NCBI RefSeq assembly: GCF_008933155.1 | Contig: NZ_WBVP01000002.1 | Span: 186,001-250,000 of the forward strand | DNA from: Aliivibrio finisterrensis | Lineage (GTDB): Bacteria; Pseudomonadota; Gammaproteobacteria; Enterobacterales; Vibrionaceae | Length of the DNA: 64,000 bases | Reading direction: 5' to 3' | Part shown: positions 26,599 through 34,496 of the stretch, in pieces | How positions within the stretch are numbered: position 1 is the first letter of the stretch | Layout of the letters: each line of letters opens with the position of its first letter | Notes under the pieces: generated by a model | The model's database searches: none | What the model saw: only the letters and a program-made list of their open reading frames with translations | Told to the model about the DNA's origin: nothing | Position numbers and translations under genes: made by a program

Positions 26599-26627
26599 AA
26601 ATGCCAGTTAAGTTGACTGGCATTTTT
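26599..26627 (+). terminator. Rho-independent terminator of the alkylsulfatase gene
   Basis: AATGCCAGT pairs with ACTGGCATT around a 7-nt loop, then a T tract. Confidence 0.85.
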
Positions 26628-26665
26628 CTAGTTTGGTGATAAGGGGGTGATAATGACGAGATATA

Positions 26666-27592
26666 TTAATGCGAAAGAAGATCTAATTCACGAGAGCTAA
26701 ATCCTGTCGCCTTCATTATTGTGGCTTTATCTACGCCTGATTGCAGTAAATTACGAGCCATCTCTTTTAATGTATCTTGACGACCTTTTTGTTCGCCTTC
26801 TTGACGGCCTTGTTGAAGTCCTTTCTGCTCACCTTGCTGAATTAATTGCTCTGCTATTGTCATTAGTGTGCCCTCGTGTTTTGGTACTTGTTGTGCCAAC
26901 GCTTCCAATAACGTATTTACGTTTTGAGTTTCCCCTACCGTTACTAAGTATTCTATCAGGGTTCGGACTTGGCTGTCTGTATGGTAGTCATTTAATAATA
27001 AGATGACTAACGATTCAAGGATATCATGGATGTCTTTTTGGTAAATGTGTTTCTGGACTAGCTCTAACAGTGCAATGCGCTTGTGCTGTATTATCTCACT
27101 GTCATCCATTACAGTGACATCCACTAATGGAAAATCATTATTATAGAGTGCTTTCGCCATTTCTGGTTTAGTAAAACAATCTAACCAATTCATGCTGTAT
27201 GGATACGGTGATGTTTTTCCGTGGTAAAACAACAGAGGAACAACCAATGGCAGCTCTTTGTTTCCAGCGTCAAGATGCTTTTGCATGGCGGCAATAGCAT
27301 AGCGAAACATCCGAAATGCCATGTGTTCGTCAGGGCTACTTTGATGCTCAATGAGAGCATAAATATAGCCGTCACCACACTCTGTTTTCATTGAGTAGAG
27401 TACGTCTGAATAGTACGGACGTAAGTCATCTTCTAAAAACGAACCTGATTCCAGTTTCAATGTTGATAGGTCACATAACGTTTTCAGATGTGTTGGTAGG
27501 TGTATTTCCAGCATATCTTTAGCAGTATCCGGTGTTGTTAAAAACGCTTTAAACAACCCATCATGGGGCGTTGTTGTGTTTTTCTTACTCAT
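26666..27592 (-). CDS. Rpn-family recombination-promoting nuclease
   Basis: A 308-residue protein of the PF04754 (Transposase_31) family, PD-(D/E)XK nucleases related to E. coli RpnA-E. The start PHDGLFKAFLTTPDTAKDML is the family signature. Candidate catalytic residues are D63 (YYSDVLYS) and E82/Q84 (ALIEHQSS). The C-terminus carries a low-complexity run of QG/EQ/KGRQ repeats followed by a short helix that ends FSSRELDLLSH. RpnA makes calcium-stimulated double-strand cuts and raises RecA-independent recombination. No inverted repeats flank it, so it is a resident gene rather than an active insertion sequence. Confidence 0.9.
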   Translation of the reverse strand: MSKKNTTTPHDGLFKAFLTTPDTAKDMLEIHLPTHLKTLCDLSTLKLESGSFLEDDLRPYYSDVLYSMKTECGDGYIYALIEHQSSPDEHMAFRMFRYAIAAMQKHLDAGNKELPLVVPLLFYHGKTSPYPYSMNWLDCFTKPEMAKALYNNDFPLVDVTVMDDSEIIQHKRIALLELVQKHIYQKDIHDILESLVILLLNDYHTDSQVRTLIEYLVTVGETQNVNTLLEALAQQVPKHEGTLMTIAEQLIQQGEQKGLQQGRQEGEQKGRQDTLKEMARNLLQSGVDKATIMKATGFSSRELDLLSH

Positions 27593-27703
27593 GAAAAGTG
27601 CTCCAGTCTACTGATTAAGTTAAGTATACCACTCATTATCGCATCGTTCCTTACTCTAGGTTAAAGTGATATCTGGTACAATTCCCTCCACACCTCTCCA
27701 CTT

Positions 27704-28909
27704 CTACACCTCTCCAGCCACCGCGCATTGCCCTTCAATCACTACCTTCTGCTTCTTCTCTAATATCTCAAACACAATCAACAACACAGCAGCGATAACA
27801 GCACCAACAAAGCATAAATACAGTGCGCTGTAGTAGTTGTATAACTCACCCACAACACCCACCATCACGCTTGATACCAAGACACTGATGTTCAACATGT
27901 TTGAGAACAGGGTAGAGGCAGTGCCTAATCGGTCTTTCATCATGTCTTGCAGTGCGACCATGCCAAGCGTGGCACACACACCAATGAAGAATCCATTAAG
28001 TATTTGAGCAATCAGCATACCTGTAAAACTGGTGGCTGAAAGCATAACAAGAAAGAACATGGCACCAGATATCACACCAAGTGTCATCACTCTGGTTGTG
28101 CCTAGTTTGTCAGCCATTTTACCTGCACCAAGCATCACAGGGATCTCGCAAGCTGCCGCCATACCAAACATTAAGCCTAACCAACTGACATCCACTTGAA
28201 GCTCTTGTGAAAGATACAGAGGCATACTGGTGATGTACAAGTTGTTGGCAGAAAACGCACACACAATGATGAAGCAATAAAGAATTACCATACGACCTAA
28301 CGGTTTATGCTCAATAACTGCCGCTGTTCGTTCTTCTTTTGTTACCACGTTATCAGGAATAAATTTAGCGATGATGAGTATTGCGATAGAGACCGTAATG
28401 GCTGAGACCGCAAACGCGGCACTAAAGCCAAATTGTGCTTTAAGCATGAACGCCGCAGGTGGACCAAATACCCACGCAATGGCAAGGCCTGCACGCATCT
28501 TGGCTAAAAAACTGGTGCTGTTGGCAACGTGTCTGTCACCATATTCTCGACCTAGAGCAAACAACTGCCCAAAAGACGCGCCACTGACGCTACCAAAGAC
28601 CACGGCCATGGTAATTGCTAACCAATAATCACGAATAACGGTAAAACTGGCGACCAAAATTAAGTAACTTGCTAACGAGACAATTAAAATGGTTTTACGG
28701 TTCCAATGTGTGTCTGAGCGTTTGGCAATAAACTGAGATACGATCACAGAGCTGCTGACAGCAAGCGTCATATACAGACTTAACATCATTGGTGATGCGC
28801 CCAACTCCTCTACAATAAACAAGCTTGATAGCGGGTAAAAAAACGCACTACAAAGCCCGGTAATAAAGGCGATAAAAATAAACAAAAATGTCTTCTTGTT
28901 TTGCGGCAT
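27704..28909 (-). CDS. Sugar efflux transporter, SetA/SetB-like MFS
   Basis: A 401-residue inner-membrane protein with twelve predicted helices. Set-family signatures are AKRSDTHWNRKTILIVSLAS, FGQLFALGREYGDRHVANST and LAIAWVFGPPAAFML. Close relatives export glucose, lactose or glucosides and relieve sugar-phosphate stress. GGAGC precedes the start. It is divergent from an AraC regulator at 29115, across 205 bp, which probably controls it. The substrate is not readable from sequence. Confidence 0.88.
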   Translation of the reverse strand: MPQNKKTFLFIFIAFITGLCSAFFYPLSSLFIVEELGASPMMLSLYMTLAVSSSVIVSQFIAKRSDTHWNRKTILIVSLASYLILVASFTVIRDYWLAITMAVVFGSVSGASFGQLFALGREYGDRHVANSTSFLAKMRAGLAIAWVFGPPAAFMLKAQFGFSAAFAVSAITVSIAILIIAKFIPDNVVTKEERTAAVIEHKPLGRMVILYCFIIVCAFSANNLYITSMPLYLSQELQVDVSWLGLMFGMAAACEIPVMLGAGKMADKLGTTRVMTLGVISGAMFFLVMLSATSFTGMLIAQILNGFFIGVCATLGMVALQDMMKDRLGTASTLFSNMLNISVLVSSVMVGVVGELYNYYSALYLCFVGAVIAAVLLIVFEILEKKQKVVIEGQCAVAGEV

Positions 28910-29114
28910 AGTGAAGCTCCAGTGTACGAAAGAGAATGTGGTTGAACTGTTTTATTTAGGCGTAGTCTACTCAATGATAGGGAAGGTGAGTGATGTTATT
29001 CGAGCTACCTCTAATACTATTCAGTCATTTTGATATCTTTCTTTGACAGGTGACGCTTACACGATTAGCCTGAGAGTGACATACTTAGAGAGGTATTAAC
29101 CGTTAAGGCCAAGA

Positions 29115-30002
29115 ATGAAACCATTTAAAGAACACGTACAAAATGTACCTAGTTTTGATTGGATAGTAAGAGAATTTCATTGTCGTGTAGAAGATAATGA
29201 GTTTGCGTGTTCTTGGCATTATCATTCTGAATATGAATTGGTGTTGTATTTAGATCCTGATGAGGCATTTCAAGGCAGTTATTTTGCAGGGGATGCGATT
29301 GGCGATATCCACCATAATTCTCTGCTTCTTTATGGGCCGGGTTTGCCTCATATGGTGGCAGGGAGAAGCGTAAAATTAGAGAAGTCGAAGCATCACACCT
29401 TAATTATTTGGTTTGCTCATCATTGGGTTGAGCGTTTAATGGCACTGATCCCTGAAGCGAGAAACTTAAAGCGGTTATTAGATAATTCTGCTTATGGCTT
29501 ATCGTTTAGCCCAGAAACCGCACATAAGATGTCAGAATTATTAAAACACGCCAATACGCTAGATCGTCATTTGCAGGCGATAAAAGTGATTGAGATATTA
29601 GTCAGTCTTGCTGATGATACGAAGGCAAAAAAGCTATCAACCACGCCTTATCGAAGTAAGCCGCTTTCGGATGATTCTGAATTAAACCATCGAATTGAGC
29701 GAGCAACTCGTTATATAGAAACGTATTATGGTGATGCAATTAAGATCTCTGATTTATGTAAGCGACTTCATATGAGTGAGAGCTCGGCTTATCGAATGTT
29801 TGAGAAGCATTATGGAATGAGTTTTTCTGATCATCTCAAGCAATATCGTATTGGTAAGGCATGTGAGCTGTTAGCAAGTACTAACTTTCCTATCGCATTA
29901 GTGGCAGAAAAAACGGGGTTTAAAAATATATCTAACTTTAATCGCCAGTTTAAAGAGTTAAAAATGATGACGCCAACCGAGTTTCGACGTCGATTTAATT
30001 AA
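29115..30002 (+). CDS. AraC-family regulator with cupin sensor domain
   Basis: A 295-residue regulator. The N-terminal cupin (about residues 20-110) has the CSWHYHSEYELVLYL motif with three His. The C-terminal double HTH is IKISDLCKRLHMSESSAYRM followed by IALVAEKTGFKNISNFNRQF and MTPTEFRRRF. AAGG lies about 9 nt before the start. It is divergent from the Set-like exporter and only 38 bp upstream of a LysR gene on the same strand. Confidence 0.9.
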   Translation: MKPFKEHVQNVPSFDWIVREFHCRVEDNEFACSWHYHSEYELVLYLDPDEAFQGSYFAGDAIGDIHHNSLLLYGPGLPHMVAGRSVKLEKSKHHTLIIWFAHHWVERLMALIPEARNLKRLLDNSAYGLSFSPETAHKMSELLKHANTLDRHLQAIKVIEILVSLADDTKAKKLSTTPYRSKPLSDDSELNHRIERATRYIETYYGDAIKISDLCKRLHMSESSAYRMFEKHYGMSFSDHLKQYRIGKACELLASTNFPIALVAEKTGFKNISNFNRQFKELKMMTPTEFRRRFN

Positions 30003-30040
30003 ACTCAATTAGGTACTTCTTCAAGGGTATAGGAAACGAA

Positions 30041-30880
30041 ATGAATTTAAACTTTATCAAACATTTTTTAGCGGTGTATGACTTTGGTAGTGTGACAAAA
30101 GCCGCTGATCATTTGAATATTACTCAGCCTTCAATGAGCAGTGCGATTAAAAAATTTGAAGAGAGTTACGGGCAACCGTTATTTCTAAAAGTAGGACGAT
30201 CTCTAGAGCCAACCGATGCAGCCCATTCATTGGCCTATCAAGTTAGACCTATCATGGAGCAATTGGTGTTGGCATTGGAATCTCCACGTCGTTTGATAAT
30301 CAGCGCGCCAGAAATCGTATTGCAATCTTTGCCTGATATGGACGATGCGTTGCTGACAGAAAGCCCAGCGGTTGAGTACCAAATGCTTGATAAAATTCGC
30401 TCGGGTGAAGTCGATATCTTGATTGATGATATTACCGTGACGGACTACACCTTTGTGAGTGAGAGTTTAGGTAAATTGGATATCGCCTTTGCGTGTCGAT
30501 GCGATCACCCAAGTATTACTGGGAATTCATTAAGTTTAGAGCAATTTAATCAAGCTGAGCATGTCATGCTTAAATTGAAAAATGAGAACATGGGCGCATT
30601 TGAAACGCGTCCTGATGAGATATTTGAGCGTAATATCGTTCGTGAAGTCAGTGGGCCATCTAATTTATTGTTAAGTGTTAGACACACGGATGCGATCTGT
30701 ATTGTGGCTGAAAGTATGTTTGGTTTAGCCCAAGAGCTCGGCCTAAAGGTATTGGAGTCACCTTTTCCACTTCAACCGTATGAAATTAAGCTTATTTATC
30801 ATCGCCGTAATATAAGCAATAAAACGCATCAATATGTACGTGAGCAGATTAAAGCTAGGCTAAGTGAACTGCATCAATAA
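30041..30880 (+). CDS. LysR-family regulator, cotranscribed with the AraC gene
   Basis: A 279-residue protein with a standard HTH (FGSVTKAADHLNITQPSMSS) and wing (LFLKVGRSLEPTDAA). The effector domain is shorter than usual and begins directly with RRLIISAPEIVLQSLPD. It resembles the nearby LysR at 23533-24426 in style. AGGAAA precedes the start. The 38-bp spacing suggests an operon with the AraC regulator, giving two regulators facing one exporter. Confidence 0.88.
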   Translation: MNLNFIKHFLAVYDFGSVTKAADHLNITQPSMSSAIKKFEESYGQPLFLKVGRSLEPTDAAHSLAYQVRPIMEQLVLALESPRRLIISAPEIVLQSLPDMDDALLTESPAVEYQMLDKIRSGEVDILIDDITVTDYTFVSESLGKLDIAFACRCDHPSITGNSLSLEQFNQAEHVMLKLKNENMGAFETRPDEIFERNIVREVSGPSNLLLSVRHTDAICIVAESMFGLAQELGLKVLESPFPLQPYEIKLIYHRRNISNKTHQYVREQIKARLSELHQ

Positions 30881-31029
30881 ATACATAGATAAAAACTATA
30901 CATCGAATAGTCAGTGACCGATAGTTTCTCGTTATCAAGCATCGTAGTATTACCTGATTAGAGTCTAATTCATTCATCTTTAATGAAAAATTAGATTTAT
31001 TTGAATGATAGGTAAACCGGAGTTATTTG

Positions 31030-31113
31030 ATGAAAATTGATAAAGATGTTCTTATTCCTCGTACATTAGTTGCAGCTATTATTGCCGTTTTGGTTATTGC
31101 ACCTAATGTGTAA
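31030..31113 (+). CDS. Small membrane peptide, 27 aa
   Basis: The ORF encodes MKIDKDVLIPRTLVAAIIAV followed by LVIAPNV: a charged N-terminus, then one hydrophobic segment. GGAG lies 7 nt before the ATG, and a strong terminator follows at 31159-31193. It would be a single-span inner-membrane peptide. The 334-bp gap between the LysR and TetR genes holds nothing else. I recognise no family. Confidence 0.55.
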   Translation: MKIDKDVLIPRTLVAAIIAVLVIAPNV

Positions 31114-31158
31114 AGTAAAAATTATAGCAAGAGAAAATTTGATACTGCTTTTGAATTA

Positions 31159-31193
31159 AGATAATAAAAAACCTTCTTTTTATTATCTTTTTT
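31159..31193. terminator. Strong hairpin terminator
   Basis: AGATAATAAAAA pairs perfectly with TTTTTATTATCT around a 6-nt loop, then five T. It ends the small peptide gene and could also end the minus-strand TetR gene. Confidence 0.8.
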
Positions 31194-31214
31194 GCTTTTC
31201 TCCCACTTAAATAA

Positions 31215-31943
31215 TTACACCTTAATCTTATGCTCTAACGGGCATTCTACATCAATCAATAACTCATTAAGTTCCGCTGGACAAAGCATATCTTCTTTCG
31301 CCACTGAGAACTTAGCAACCATGATTTGATTAAATAGATTCCAATGCTGCAGTAACAGTTTTTCATGGTTATCTGCAAATTGTGGCCAGGCTTCAGACAT
31401 CATTGGGGTTAAGCTTGATGCGCCATGAGCAAAAATCAGCATTTGCCACTTGGTTTCCCAAATATCGAGTTTTCCATCAGGGTTGGCTTCATTGTACTCT
31501 TCAAAAAGATCTTTAAATATCGCTTCAAACTCACTCTTAGTTTTTAAGAAGTACTCAAGTAATGCGTTGTCATCTTGGCGAATCGCATCAGCGATCATTT
31601 TAATTGGCTGTGGATTCATCAAGGTAAACGCAGACAACTTAACAATGAATAGATAAATGCGATAGCTGGGTGTTTTATCGGTTGGTAGTGACTCGATAAT
31701 GGCATCTAAGTAGCTTTGCATATGTTTATCACAGGCATCACAAATCGCCTTCCAAATCATATCTTTACTACCAAAGTGATGACGAATAAGACTGTGGGAA
31801 ACGCCCGCTTTTTCACTGATATTACGCAGTGATACACGCTCGTAACCTAGCTCGCCAAACATCGTTGCCGCAACCATTAAGATTTGACATTTTGTTTGTT
31901 CAGCAGCTTCGGTACTTCTTTTTCCCTGCTTTTTCTCTGTCAT
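31215..31943 (-). CDS. TetR-family repressor of the RND operon
   Basis: A 242-residue regulator. The N-terminal HTH is RVSLRNISEKAGVSHSLIRH followed by HFGSKDMIWKAI (about residues 37-70). The larger C-terminal ligand domain is helical and typical of drug- or bile-responsive repressors. AAGGGTGAATA precedes the ATG. It is divergent from the efflux operon across 418 bp that hold a MITE-like repeat and a palindrome next to the operon start. Confidence 0.9.
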   Translation of the reverse strand: MTEKKQGKRSTEAAEQTKCQILMVAATMFGELGYERVSLRNISEKAGVSHSLIRHHFGSKDMIWKAICDACDKHMQSYLDAIIESLPTDKTPSYRIYLFIVKLSAFTLMNPQPIKMIADAIRQDDNALLEYFLKTKSEFEAIFKDLFEEYNEANPDGKLDIWETKWQMLIFAHGASSLTPMMSEAWPQFADNHEKLLLQHWNLFNQIMVAKFSVAKEDMLCPAELNELLIDVECPLEHKIKV

Positions 31944-31989
31944 TATTCACCCTTAGTTTGTGCTCTTAATTACCAATATATACGTATTA

Positions 31990-32164
31990 ATACCAATCGT
32001 AGTAAATAACTGCTCATCTTAACTGGTTAAAATGCTCGATAACTACGTTGAAATTTTTGATTGTAGAATAACTACTTATCGAAACTATTTGTTGAAAAGT
32101 GCCGCCTTGTTCTCAAGCATTTTTCCTGCGTTATTTCTGATCACTTACTTACTGTGATTGGTAT
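31990..32164. repeat. MITE-like element, about 175 bp
   Basis: The terminal inverted repeats are ATACCAATCGTAGTAA at the left and TTACTGTGATTGGTAT at the right. Inside are AT-rich segments without coding capacity. The outer ATACCAATC motif is shared with the right end of the repeat at 3211-3372, but the interiors differ. It separates the tetR promoter from the RND promoter. Confidence 0.6.
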
Positions 32165-32315
32165 AATTGTTGCTAATCGCTTTGATTTCTGAGCAGCCGA
32201 ATGCGTATTGATGGCCTAAGCATACCAAGTTCAGCGCCTAACGCGTACTTAAAAATGCACTTTTCAACTATTTTACTGCACGGATGTAAAATATATTGAT
32301 CTACTTCAAATTAAA

Positions 32316-32338
32316 ACTATACTGCACAGTTGTGTAGT
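32316..32338 (+). promoter_or_regulatory. Candidate TetR operator of the RND operon
   Basis: A 23-bp imperfect palindrome: outer halves ACTATAC and GTGTAGT pair at six of seven positions around a 9-nt centre. It ends 23 bp before the adaptor start codon, where a repressor would block transcription. Confidence 0.45.
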
Positions 32339-32361
32339 AAATAATATGAGTGGAGATACTT

Positions 32362-33435
32362 GTGCGAAAACAAAATATAAAGCGCACATTCCTAGGAGCT
32401 GTTGTTGTATTAAGCTTGTCGGGTATGTTGACGGGATGCAATAAAGCGATATCTGAAACCACAGATATGACAGTTAAGCCTGTAAAACTATTGTCGGTAA
32501 AAGATCTCGCTGTTGCTGATTCTGATGCGTTTCTTGCGCGTATTGATGCGACATATCGAGCACAATTGTCATTCCAAGTGGGTGGCGAAGTCTCTGATAT
32601 CAAAGTTAAAATGGGACAAGCGGTAACTAAAGGTGAGTTATTGGCGTTATTAGATCCAAACGATTTACAACTGGCATTGGATGCAGCGAAAGCACAGTTC
32701 TCACTAGCGAAGACACAATGGAGTCGCGCTAAAAGTTTGTACAGTAAGAAGCTAATTAGTACCAATGAGTACGATCAGCGTGAAACACAATATCAAGCAG
32801 CATTGGCAAATTACGAACAAGCAAAAACGGATGTAAGTTATACCGAAATTCATGCGCCGTTCTCTGGCATTATTTCGTATACCTACGTAAAACCACATCA
32901 AATTGTGGGTGAGAAGCAAGAGATTTTAAATCTGATTGATAACTCAACATTGGATGTGTCGGTAACCTTACCTATTAGCTACGTAGACTCAGTTTCTATT
33001 CCGGCATTAATTAGCAGTGATATGTGGGTAACCATGGATAATGAGCCTAACAATCAAATTAATGGTAGATTTAAAGAGATCTCAACGCAGCCTAATTTAG
33101 ACACGAACAGTTATGAAGCGACTGTAACGATAGCCTTGCCAGAAGGGCGTAATTTATTAACGGGCATGACGGGACAAGTTCATATTCCCAAACAGAAAAG
33201 CTCTGATTATTTGCAACTTCCCCAAAGTGCGTGGGTAAGTAAAAACACCAACCAAGGGCAAGTGTGGTTAATGAATGAAGAAACAAACACCGTCACTAAA
33301 GCGACGTTACCGTTAAACGAGCAAGGGTTGGTGATATCAGGCCTAAACGCGAATGATTATGTTGTGATTGCCGGCGTTGATAGCCTTGTTGAAGGTCAAA
33401 CAGTAAAAGCATGGCAGCGTGAGGAAGGTATTTAA
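32362..33435 (+). CDS. RND efflux periplasmic adaptor lipoprotein (first)
   Basis: A 357-residue membrane-fusion protein. GTG 32362, with GGAG 7 nt upstream, gives a lipoprotein signal ending in SGMLTGC, so it is anchored to the inner membrane. The order is beta-barrel and lipoyl halves (LSFQVGGEVSDIKVKMGQAV), a helical hairpin (about residues 95-160), then HAPFSGIISYTYVKPHQIV and a membrane-proximal domain. Its stop overlaps the next start (TAATG). It links the permease to an outer-membrane channel such as TolC, which is not encoded here. Confidence 0.9.
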   Translation: MRKQNIKRTFLGAVVVLSLSGMLTGCNKAISETTDMTVKPVKLLSVKDLAVADSDAFLARIDATYRAQLSFQVGGEVSDIKVKMGQAVTKGELLALLDPNDLQLALDAAKAQFSLAKTQWSRAKSLYSKKLISTNEYDQRETQYQAALANYEQAKTDVSYTEIHAPFSGIISYTYVKPHQIVGEKQEILNLIDNSTLDVSVTLPISYVDSVSIPALISSDMWVTMDNEPNNQINGRFKEISTQPNLDTNSYEATVTIALPEGRNLLTGMTGQVHIPKQKSSDYLQLPQSAWVSKNTNQGQVWLMNEETNTVTKATLPLNEQGLVISGLNANDYVVIAGVDSLVEGQTVKAWQREEGI

Positions 33436-34496
33436 TGAAGCGTTCATTATATTCATTATTGGTAATGAGCCTCTTTATGCTCACGGGCTGCCAAGAAGAA
33501 GCGGTAACAGAAACCAGTGAGCCACTTTATATTTCAGGCTTTGCAGTTGGCGCGCCTGTGACTCAACAATTTCGCTCTTTTAAAGGCCAAGTGGTTCCTG
33601 CTGAGCAAACCCCGATTGCGTTTCGAGTAACAGGTGAGATCCAAGAGGTCTTAGTTAAAGCCGGAGATGTGGTTAAACAAGGCCAACTCATTGCAAAACT
33701 AGAAGACAGCAAGGTAAAACAAGCGGTTAATGATGCTAAAGCACAGTATTCGTTAGCGTCAAAACAGTACCAACGCGGTAAAGAATTGAACCGTCGCGCT
33801 ATGATTTCAAAAGCGGAACTTGATGAGTTATTTGCGAATAGAGAACTGGCGCAAGCGACGTATCGTTCAGCACAAAACCAATTTACTTATACTCATCTTG
33901 TTGCGCCATTTAGCGGCAAAGTGCTTGATGTTTATAAAGAGCAGTTTGAACGTGCAGCGGCAGGCGAGCCAATTCTGAATTTGTATCAAAACGATAAAGT
34001 GTACGTGCGTATTGATCTTTCAGATAACGTGTTAGCCATGATAAACCCTGAAACCAATCGAGACTCTTACCATCCGGTGACCACATTTGTAGGTTTATCC
34101 GATTCTTATTCTATGGAGTACTTAGAGCACACTAGTGAGCCAAATGCTCAAACTCAAACCTATGAGATGTATTTAACCATGCCTCAACCGAGTACTGAGA
34201 TTTTGCCTGGTACCAGTGCCACTGTGAATGTGGACATGGTAGAAGCCGGGATCACCTCAATTGATGGCTACCATGTGCCAGTGACGGTATTGCAAGCGGG
34301 CCAAAAAGCAGGTCTGTTTTATGTCTGGATCATACGTGATGGACAAGCGGTTAAAGTACCAGTAACCATTCGCCAAATTAACGGTGAAGGGGCAATTGTG
34401 GCTTCTGGTATTACTCAAGGTGATGTTCTTGCCAACTCAAGTTTACGAAAATTACGTGAAGGCAAAAAGGTAACGTTAGTGGAGAATCAACAATAA
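33435..34496 (+). CDS. RND efflux periplasmic adaptor lipoprotein (second)
   Basis: A 353-residue second membrane-fusion protein. The lipobox is LFMLTGC. The lipoyl half is IAFRVTGEIQEVLVKAGDVV and the matching half is LVAPFSGKVLDVYKEQ. It is a clear paralogue of the first adaptor but not a close copy. TAATG overlaps on both sides show tight coupling. Pumps with two adaptors usually need both, perhaps as a mixed hexamer; that is known for similar operons such as the V. cholerae vexIJK type, as I recall. Confidence 0.9.
   Translation: MKRSLYSLLVMSLFMLTGCQEEAVTETSEPLYISGFAVGAPVTQQFRSFKGQVVPAEQTPIAFRVTGEIQEVLVKAGDVVKQGQLIAKLEDSKVKQAVNDAKAQYSLASKQYQRGKELNRRAMISKAELDELFANRELAQATYRSAQNQFTYTHLVAPFSGKVLDVYKEQFERAAAGEPILNLYQNDKVYVRIDLSDNVLAMINPETNRDSYHPVTTFVGLSDSYSMEYLEHTSEPNAQTQTYEMYLTMPQPSTEILPGTSATVNVDMVEAGITSIDGYHVPVTVLQAGQKAGLFYVWIIRDGQAVKVPVTIRQINGEGAIVASGITQGDVLANSSLRKLREGKKVTLVENQQ

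Noticed and set aside
26719-27006. Plus-strand 95-aa frame rich in Leu opposite the rpn gene.
   Set aside because: It is the antisense reading of the Gln/Glu-rich Rpn coding region; no ribosome-binding site or homology.
26666-27592. The rpn gene as an insertion sequence.
   Set aside because: The family was once called a transposase, but I see no terminal inverted repeats or target duplications around it.
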